From Cenococcum geophilum 1.58 (taxonomy: Eukaryota > Ascomycota > Dothideomycetes > Gloniales > Gloniaceae), in contig KV748241.1 of assembly GCA_001692895.1 (NCBI GenBank), forward strand, positions 930,001 through 994,000: DNA of 64,000 nt, written 5' to 3'. Position numbers and translations under genes: made by a program. Each line of letters begins with the position of its first letter. The stretch's first letter is position 1. A model generated the notes under the pieces. That model ran no database searches, was not told where the DNA came from, and worked only from the letters and a program-made list of their open reading frames with translations. Positions 56,589 through 64,000 of the stretch are shown piece by piece.

Positions 56589-56626
56589 GTTATTTAACTT
56601 ATTGGACTGTAACTAGGTGGTAATTA

Positions 56627-57046
56627 TATAACGGAACCTTATAGCTTATACTACGGTGGGTTCTGTTAATGGGCTAGGTATATAAGAATAAATAAGTTAA
56701 CAACGTAATAATAACTAGTAAAGTGGTTGCCTAATAGATTAACTCTAATTATATTCTAAGAATTACTATAAGGAAGGAACTATCTAGGTAGGGACTAAGG
56801 GTCCTTAAATACATAACCGTACTCCTAAGAATTCCTTCTTATACGCGATATACGTGTTGTCTATATTAAACGTAACGTCCTTTACGTTTATTACAGCCAA
56901 TACGTTTAACCATTATGTGACTCGCTTACTATTCTTTGTTACATAGTTCTATCGGCTCCATCCTAGACCGTGCCTATATTAACTAACTAGCTTCTTCCGA
57001 CTCTTCTCCAAGTAGTTATAACATTGTACTTAAAGCGTCTGTAACA
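56627..57046 (-). repeat. gypsy 2 5' LTR
   Basis: Minus strand TGTTACAGACGCTTT to GGTTCCGTTATA; pairs with 26019-26438 and is followed by cttaa (57047-57051). Confidence 0.92.
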
Positions 57047-57051
57047 CTTAA

Positions 57052-58449
57052 TACCCTCCGTGTACCTTCGTAGATTCTATTATAGCGTTAACCTACCTAA
57101 AGAAGTACGAGAAAGACATTAACCCAGAGATATAGAACACCGACATAACTAACCTTAAAGATGTTAATTAGCAAGACTTAAACAGATTCTTATTATACCG
57201 TATAGTATACTATAAAGATAGCGAATATAACAATACTATGCTATAGTACTGTATAAGGGAGGACTTTATTAAATAGATAAAGGGAACATAGACTTCTATA
57301 AAGAAGGATATTATATAAGACTTCTGTAACTTCTTATAAGAGTATAGAGTGTTTATACCTATAGATAGGGATACTATTAAAGACAATATTTAGGAGTAGG
57401 TTATTAACGTAAAAGAAAAGCACGAATAGACTTAATAAGAGATTAAGCACCAACTACGCATTATAAGGAAGCTTAACTTATGATAAAATCTAAGCAATAT
57501 ACCTCTAAAGACAAATCTACCTCCGCCTTTAACTCCTCTATATCTAATTTAACCCGTAACTTTAACGTTAGATACTATACCCCAATAAGAGTAAGTACAG
57601 AATCCCATTGCTTCGCGATTTAATAGCCTTTAAACTCCACTAACTAGACCTATATCCTCCCTATAGCCTATAATATAACTCCTACCTTCTTTATCTTAAT
57701 CTTAAATTAGAGGCAGTTTAAAATTACTTACAGAGCTTACGAAGCTCTATTTGGATTAGAAGAAGAAGTTTAGCGGGGAATTATATAATATTCTTAATTT
57801 GAAATTGCGTATCTTCTATAACTATTATTAGAAGGTAGGAATAGAGTTTAATTAATACTATAACGCCTATTCTATTATGCTTAAGGGCCGAGCTAGTACC
57901 TTTTATTATAATTGTTTGGTAGGAAAAGGATATAATTTTAACCGCATAATATATAAGTTAAGATGCTACTTTAAAATAGAAGAGAATAAGTAGCAGTATA
58001 TATTAGAATAGAGAGAGACTACCTTTTTAAGGATTATTGCTACAAACCTAGGTGTCCCTTGGCTTAATTATCTTTAAAAGCTCTTTAATTAACTTTAGAT
58101 AATTTAGCGTAGTTTATTTAAATTATATTAAGAGGATTTTAGCCTATATAATTAAGTTATTAGCGTATACTAAGGCGTTAAAGAATGTAACCTTACTCTT
58201 TTTAATCCTATAAGTGCTTATAAAGGAGTATATACTTAATTAAGATCTTCTATTAGCACCGCTCTACGCTCTTAAGAAGTATAGCAATTTAATACCTAAC
58301 TTTAACCTACTTTAACCGACCCGCCTAATTAACATAATTATAACTAGACTAATTAAATATATAGTAGCCGTAGTAGGTAATATAGTAAAGGTTATAATTA
58401 ACAACTATAAGGTAAAAGTGGAGGTCCTTATAGAGGTTTATTTCGAAGT
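57052..58449 (+). pseudogene. copia D gag
   Basis: Coding sequence resumes here after gypsy 2. Readable stretches include YLKKYEKDINPEI, DFCNF and, from about 57770, a Gag core with YNAYSIMLKGRASTFYY and CYFKIEENK. It ends in the 13-bp target site tttatttcgaagt (58437-58449) of LINE4 and continues at 60548. The order and style match fungal Ty1/copia Gag. Stops are common. Confidence 0.7.
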
Positions 58450-60534
58450 TTTTTTTTATTTTTTATTTTTATATCCATTGTATTATACTACGTACAATAC
58501 TGCGCATGCAGCCTTGGGCTATGGCGCTATAGTTCTATATATATAAATCCTTTCTAGGCAGCTTAATATGTACTAGTAGCTATGTCCTAGTAGTTTATAG
58601 TTTCCTAGTAAAATACTAAGATACTACAACTACTAGGGAATGAGAAAATNGTAAGAAAAACTATAAGAAATCCTAACCCCTATCCCTGTCCTTTTGCAAT
58701 TTATTTCTGTCCTTTTGCTCTCTAATATTATTTTAAGAGCCTAGTAGGAGTTGCCTCCTTCTAGAATCCTATCTGTTTTTATTCTTCTATAAAATCTTCT
58801 TCACATACTAGTTTAGCAGCTTTAAGAGTCTTATAGTCTTTACTATTAGCAAAGTATTTTTCTTTATAATTAATGCAAAGAGGGGTGGTATGCTGGCAAG
58901 GCTTGCCTGTTATTATACAGGTAGAACAGGAATAGTCTTTAGATAAATATACAGCCGTACAGTATCTGCAGGCCCTAGTAGAGCACCTATCTCCTATATG
59001 GCCAAATTTTTGGCAGCTCGTACACTGCGTAGTAGGAGAGACTTCGAGGTATTTTACTACCTTAGTAGCTGTACCTGCAATTAATATCTCTTTTTGCTTA
59101 AGGATTTCTTGTCTTTTTTCTTTATTTTCTATAGTAAAAACTATAGAGCCGAATCTGGTCTGTGGATCGTGTCTTTTTANACTAGATNAGATCCATCTAG
59201 GTAGTCCTTGTATCCTTATAGGATTAAAGGTCTCAATTTCTTCTTTTAGAAGCTTAGAGCCTCCTTCTCCTAGGAAAGGTAGGGTAGGAACCCNATNGGC
59301 TATAATTTNAACCCATNGTTCTAGTTTTTGTTCTCTTTAAAAAGTAAAGCAATTATACCAGATTTCCTTGTATTTAACTAGGAAATCTGCATTATACTCT
59401 TCCGTAGTTATAAGAAGAATATTTTATTTTTCTTTAGTTCTAGCTATGGATGCTAAAACAGGTTTTTCTACTTGCAGTTTTAATGTAAATAGTTAATTAA
59501 CTTTGTTTCGTATAGAGAAGGTATCTAAAGGTTAGTCCTTTTGGTCTATAATAAGGACTAGCTTCCTTTCTTATAGCTGCTTTTTCTTACTTCTAGTAGA
59601 AGTAGAAGGGGTAGGAGATGGTGTTGGTAAGGAGGGCAGGGGGGACAAGGAAGGGAGGTTCTTCTTTAGTCTCTCTGCGTAGGTTTCCTTAGTAGGAGCT
59701 ACCTCCTTACGGAGAGCTTTTACTTCTTCAACTAATCCTTATAGGATATCTTTTGCCTTTTCTTTTCCTTTATAAAGGGATTTTCTCCTGCTAGAATACT
59801 CCGTATATAGTCCTCTAGCTATTTAACTTGTTCTTTTTCTTCTTCTTTTTCTTCTTCTTCTAGCCCTTTATGGCCTGTATTAGGCTTTCTAGGGCCTTTT
59901 ATAGGTATTATTTAGGAGAAAGGGGAGGGAAAGATATTACTAGGTATACCAGCCGTAAAAGTTATTAATTTTGTTGTCTTTTTGCAGGTTTTTGGTTTTC
60001 TTTTCAGTAGAAGACTAAGGATATCCTCTTTTTTCTCCCTGTCCCAATAGGCCAGGAGAAGGAGAAGGGGCAGAAAAAGTGAATGTAGTCGTAGACTCAT
60101 TATCACTTATTTCTATAGGAGGTTTTTTTTATGCCTATTAGACTTTGGCATCTTATAGGGGGGTTTTCTAGTTTTTTCTACCCTTATACCCTTTCTCCTT
60201 ACTAATCCTACTAGAAGATTTCTGGGGAGATTAGGCTAAAAGGGAGTAGAAAGACTAGCCCCTATTGGTATTGGTATTAGTAGTAGTAGTAGTGGTTTTA
60301 GTGTTCCTGTCCGTGCCTCGCTTATAAGCTAGGACCACCCCTAGAGAAAATTTTCTATTGGGATAAGGGGGTAAAATGACAAATAAATCCACCTCTAGCT
60401 CGCTAGGCGGTAGGAATTAGGTCTTAAAAGTTGGAAAATCAATTGTTTTTAATGGTAAGATGGGTATGCATAAGTTTTAGAGTGTGGCGCTACCTTTTGG
60501 TAAGGTTGTATGTGCGGTAAAGGTTTTATTTCGA
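58450..60534 (-). mobile_element. LINE4: Tad1-like element with ORF1 only
   Basis: 2085 bp on the minus strand, flanked by tttatttcgaagt (58437-58449 and 60535-60547). The + strand start is T-rich (58450-58472), the complement of a poly(A) tail. It encodes only an ORF1-like protein; no endonuclease or RT is present. Several bases are ambiguous (58650, 59180-59320). Composition is less RIPped than the surrounding gag. Confidence 0.85.
58740..60110 (-). pseudogene. LINE4 ORF1: triple zinc-knuckle protein
   Basis: At about 59035-58860 three knuckles are nearly intact: QCTSCQKFGHIGDRCS, CRYCTAVYLSKDYSC, STCIITGKPCQHTTPLCINC-like (last Cys read Tyr). After them comes KYFANSKDYKTLKAAKLVCE. Upstream is a Ser/Pro/Lys-rich region and a stretch like an RNA-recognition fold (FNPIRIQGLPRWI). 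This is the Tad1-clade ORF1 plan. There is at least one frame uncertainty near the N-terminus and a few stops. It would bind LINE RNA. Confidence 0.75.
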
Positions 60535-60547
60535 AGTAATTACTAGA

Positions 60548-63500
60548 AGAAGTGCTATATTTGTAAGAAGCTAAATTACTAGTTAATTAGGCATTCTCTT
60601 AATAAATAAAAGGAGGTATATAATAAGTTTCGCCAGAGTATAAGAAATATTAGAAATTATAAGGTTATTATAGCTTACTTTTAAAGCTTCCTAGTTTAAT
60701 ATAAAGGCGTAGAAGATCTTAAGGGTAAGGTTAATAAGGCTGAATAGCTCCTTATAGATATAGAAATTAAGGACTACTTACCTAACTAATACTTCACTAA
60801 GTATGGTAAGGTAGATGGTATATAAACTATTACTATTCTTAATAACTAATTTACGCCAAATTCTATTATAAAGTTAGATATCTTTAATAAGCTAAAGGAG
60901 AGCTCCGCGTTCTCCTTTAACAATAAATACTCCGCAAATGTCTTCTATAGTATTATACTAGATACTAGAGCCGCAGGAGTATCTATAGTAGAAGAACCTT
61001 AAGTTTAAGCCCTTTAATAACTTAATACCTCTATTTAGATTAACTAATTAACGGCAGGCTAATATATAATACGTTTTAGTAAGGGTACTATAATCTCTCT
61101 TGGTATAATTAGGGTCCAAACCCCCTTAGGGTGCATTACTTTTTATATTATTCCTATAAATACTCCGTTTCTGTTTTATATTAAAAATATAGATAAATTA
61201 GGCGTTAAGCTTAACAACCTTAAGAATATACTCGTGTAGGGAGATAATTAGGTACCTATTATACGCAAGTAGGGTTACTCTTAGTTACTCCTTTATTAAC
61301 TAGAAAAGAGTGTTGCTTAAAGCCACCTAACTAAGTTAGAGTTACGTTAACTATACCGTTAATTTAGCCACCTATCTATTTATTAATTGCTTAGGGTTCT
61401 TTAGTAAGTAGGTTATAAAGTTAAGGTTAAGGCAATTAAGCATTTTATAAAGTACTATTATTACTACTAAATAAACCAGAAGTCCCCTAGCCTATTTAAG
61501 TTTACCCTTAAAGATAACTATAACTTTAACTTCTATATTATTGTTAACGTTATATATCTTAGCGGTAAGCCAGTACTCTAAGTAATTAATTTTTTAACCT
61601 TCTTTTAAGCCGCACGTTTCTTAAAGGATATATTAGCTAGGAACGTATAAGATACCCTTTAATTATACTAGATTAATGTCTACCTAGGACCCCCTAATTA
61701 AATTATCTATAATGTAGGAAAGAACTTTTTATCTATAGAGTTTTAATAATAGATAAAGGTAATAGCAATTAAGGTTAAGGAAGTCCCTATTAAGGCATAT
61801 AATAGTATTAAAAAAGTGGAGCGATATTATATGCTATTACGCCGGGTATATAAGATTATTTCTTTAGAACTAGAGGGCGCTAGTAAAGAGCTTATTTTAT
61901 AAATAGTTATTAAGGCTGTTAATAACTCCGCTAGCCCGGATAGGCTTATACCTATATTGCTAGTCTTTAGCGCCTACCCTTAAATAACTAATAATTCTCT
62001 ACTATCTCCCTCCGTTATATAATAAGCTAAGGCTATTCGCAAGGCAATAAAGGAGGTGTGACGTCTCTATGCTATACGCTAGGTTAACAACGTACTAGAA
62101 ATAAGAAATAGCCCAAATACTTTAACTACGCTTAATCTGCTACTCTAGTCTAAGGTATTTATATAGTGTAAAAAAGGAGGGTGATTAGGCCTACACTAAC
62201 TTATTATAATTAATAGTTAAACTTATATTATTTAGATACCTTACAGACCTACTTAATTCCGTTTAACTATTATTAAGCCTTACTATAAAGATAATAGTTC
62301 CAAGCCTTTACAAGATGTCCTAAAAGATGCCTTAAAGGAGAACTATAATTAACATACTCTAGAAGGCAACTACAATTCTAATATAATTGTAATAGATATA
62401 CCGCAACTATAACGCAGTAGAGGTCGCCTAAAGGAATTATAAAATTGCTAACACCTTATTAATTTTAAAGAGTAATTTATTGCCGCTATTAAGAATAGAG
62501 TTAAGTTATTAATGGCCTTTATAACAGCTAAGGAGAAGGCTAACTTTAAACTTGTAAAATAGCTCTAAAAGGAAAGTTATATTATAACCCCTAGAGCTCC
62601 TTTCTAAGTATATAATAAGTAGGAGATTAATAGTCTTATTATAAAAGGAGTTTTTAAATTTAAGAAGTATAACCCTACTAAATTTAATGGAGTTTGCATC
62701 TTTAAGTTAAGAATAGTTAATAAGATTAAGGGTAAAGCTACCAACGCCCTATTTAAGAAATTAAGTCTTATTATCTAAGGCTATAATAATAATAGTAAGG
62801 AGGTAATTCTTATATAATCTTCTATAATTTAACGAGCTAGTTAGCAAGTTATTATTACGCTAGCTCCCTCCTTAATAACGAATAGAATAGCGGTTTATTT
62901 ATAAGATATTACCTAGGCCTATACCCAATTAGAGACACACCTTTAGCGCTTAATATTAGCATACCTTCTAGAGCAAATTCGCCACCAATATCCTAAAGAT
63001 ATAATTATAGTTATACTTAAGCTATTATATAAAATCGCAGAGGTAGGAACTTATTAGTGGGCTACCTACAGCAAGCACTATAAAGAAAAACTTTTAATAA
63101 CCACTTCTATATTTAATTTATGCTTCCTTATTACAACTACGGAAACCCTATTTAGAATTATTGGTATATAAACTAATAATATAATTATCTTAAAAGACGA
63201 CTAGTTCTTAGCTCTTAAAGAAGATAAGCTAGTAAAGATAAATCTTATAGCAAAGCTAAAGGAAAAGCTTAATTTAATAATACTATTACTCTTTAATAAA
63301 TATATCCTCTCCCTAAATAAGGATTTTATTACTTTACGCCAGAAGGGTTAAGGCAAGAAGATTAACGTTATTAACGCTAATTCTCTAAAGTAAGGATATA
63401 TAGAGCAACGCGCTTGTGGAGCTTATATTACTTCTATTTATTAACCTAAGGCTTTATTTAATCTCTCTATTACTACTTAACACTAGGAACTAACTAAGGA

Positions 63501-64000
63501 TAATATTCTTGCCCTAAATAAGCGCCTTTTCTAGTAAATAAACCATCTTAATTAGGGACTACTCTACGTGCCTATTAATCTTCCCACCGCTAATATCTTT
63601 ATATTTATTAATAGATCGTTTATAAATAATAAAGATTTTAGCTCTTAATTAGAATATAAAATTATTATTATAAATAAATCTATTAGAGAGAATAACTTTA
63701 TAATCTACGGCAATTTTATCTATTAGAGCTTAACTAAGAGTAAGCGTATTATTTAAAGTGTTCTAGTGTTAGAGATATATAGAATAGTTAGCGGAGTTAA
63801 TATAGTAATTGCAATTAGAGCTACCCTAAGGATAATTATAGATTAACTTAAACTCCCCGTTATTTCTATAATTGTATATACCGACTTATATTCCCTTTAT
63901 AAATGTTTAGTTAAGCTTAGTACTATAAAGGAGAAGCGCCTTATAATTAACATTATAGTACTTTAGCAATCCTATAAGCGGTAAAAAGTCTTTAAGATTT
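60548..64000 (+). pseudogene. copia D Pol: zinc knuckle, protease, integrase, RT, RNase H (runs off the window)
   Basis: A knuckle-like KCYICKKLNYQLIRHS starts it. Protease reads ILDTRAAGVSIVEEPQ at about 60955-61000 (family DTGAAG). Integrase near 61370-61800: FKFTLKDNYNFNF, ARFLKDILARN, VYLGPPNQIIYNVGKNF, VPIKAYNSI. RT near 62690-63300: FKLRIVNKIKGKA, YLQDITQAYTQLETHLQR, LLYKIAEVGTYQWATY, GIQTNNIIIL with both Asp changed to Asn. RNase H from 63600: NNKDFSSQLEYKI, VYTDLYSLYKCLVK. The order is Ty1/copia. It is a different lineage from copia A-C and heavily RIPped. Confidence 0.88.

Larger units (their letters stand above)
26019..57046 (-). mobile_element. gypsy 2: Ty3/gypsy chromovirus with five large insertions
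   Basis: Two 420-bp LTRs (26019-26438 and 56627-57046) flanked by cttaa define a single minus-strand element now spread over 31 kb. Its own sequence remains at 26439-26604, 28549-29971, 42216-43583, 49158-49508, 50531-about 53940 and about 56364-56626. The segments join in frame when the insertions are removed, for example RIYI (42229) to KEVF (29957) in integrase and EYGEYIK across LINE2 in RT. A chromodomain ends the integrase, which fits insertion into heterochromatin. Confidence 0.92.

Overview
This window is a fungal transposon graveyard: repeated elements inserted into one another, nearly all mutated by C-to-T change in a CpA context. In most blocks CpA and TpG are scarce, TpA is very common and CpG survives. 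Reading frames stay in register but are broken by TAG/TAA where Gln or Trp codons are expected. That is the pattern of repeat-induced point mutation (RIP) in filamentous ascomycetes (Pezizomycotina). The families agree: a Ty3/gypsy chromovirus, Ty1/copia elements, Tad1-like LINEs with zinc-knuckle ORF1, and a hAT element with a BED finger. I cannot name the species. I see no intact gene, rRNA, tRNA or CRISPR array. The first 1 kb may hold pieces of a host gene.

Layout, by level. Gypsy 1 (+) begins with its 5' LTR at 1549. It is interrupted by copia A (4199-10414, TSD tatat), copia C (10457-19964, TSD gcagc), an un-RIPped island (about 20537-23747) and copia D (from about 25445 to beyond the window end). 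Copia C holds copia B (12091-18451, TSD ctatt) and a 3' gypsy fragment (10573-11806) that begins inside a chromodomain. Copia D is split by gypsy 2 (minus strand, 26019-57046, TSD cttaa) and by an ORF1-only LINE (58450-60534, 13-bp TSD).

Gypsy 2 is split by a non-autonomous LTR element (26605-28548, TSD atctt), LINE1 (29972-42215, 14-bp TSD), LINE2 (43584-49157, 13-bp TSD), a 1.0-kb LINE-tailed element (49509-50530, TSD up to 14 bp) and a minisatellite insert (about 53941-56363). LINE1 is split by a hAT transposon (32709-36060, 8-bp TSD ctaaagac) and by a TA-flanked inverted-repeat element (36970-40239) filled with minisatellites. The deepest nesting is gypsy 1 > copia D > gypsy 2 > LINE1 > TA element > arrays.

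The genes do not work together as a pathway; each belongs to its own element. The most unusual feature is a composite module: a TACC/TGCC microsatellite, a 20-bp minisatellite, a fixed spacer and a 12-bp minisatellite. It recurs in the same order at three places (20.8-21.8 kb inverted, 37.4-40.0 kb, 53.9-55.5 kb), once inside an element with inverted ends and a TA duplication. Other points of interest are a second antisense ORF in the hAT element, triple stem-loops in the copia leader, a hairpin in the copia LTR, a foldback cluster at 22.35-23.6 kb and several non-autonomous retroelements. All coordinates and comparisons come from reading the sequence by eye; boundaries given as 'about' may be off by tens of bases.
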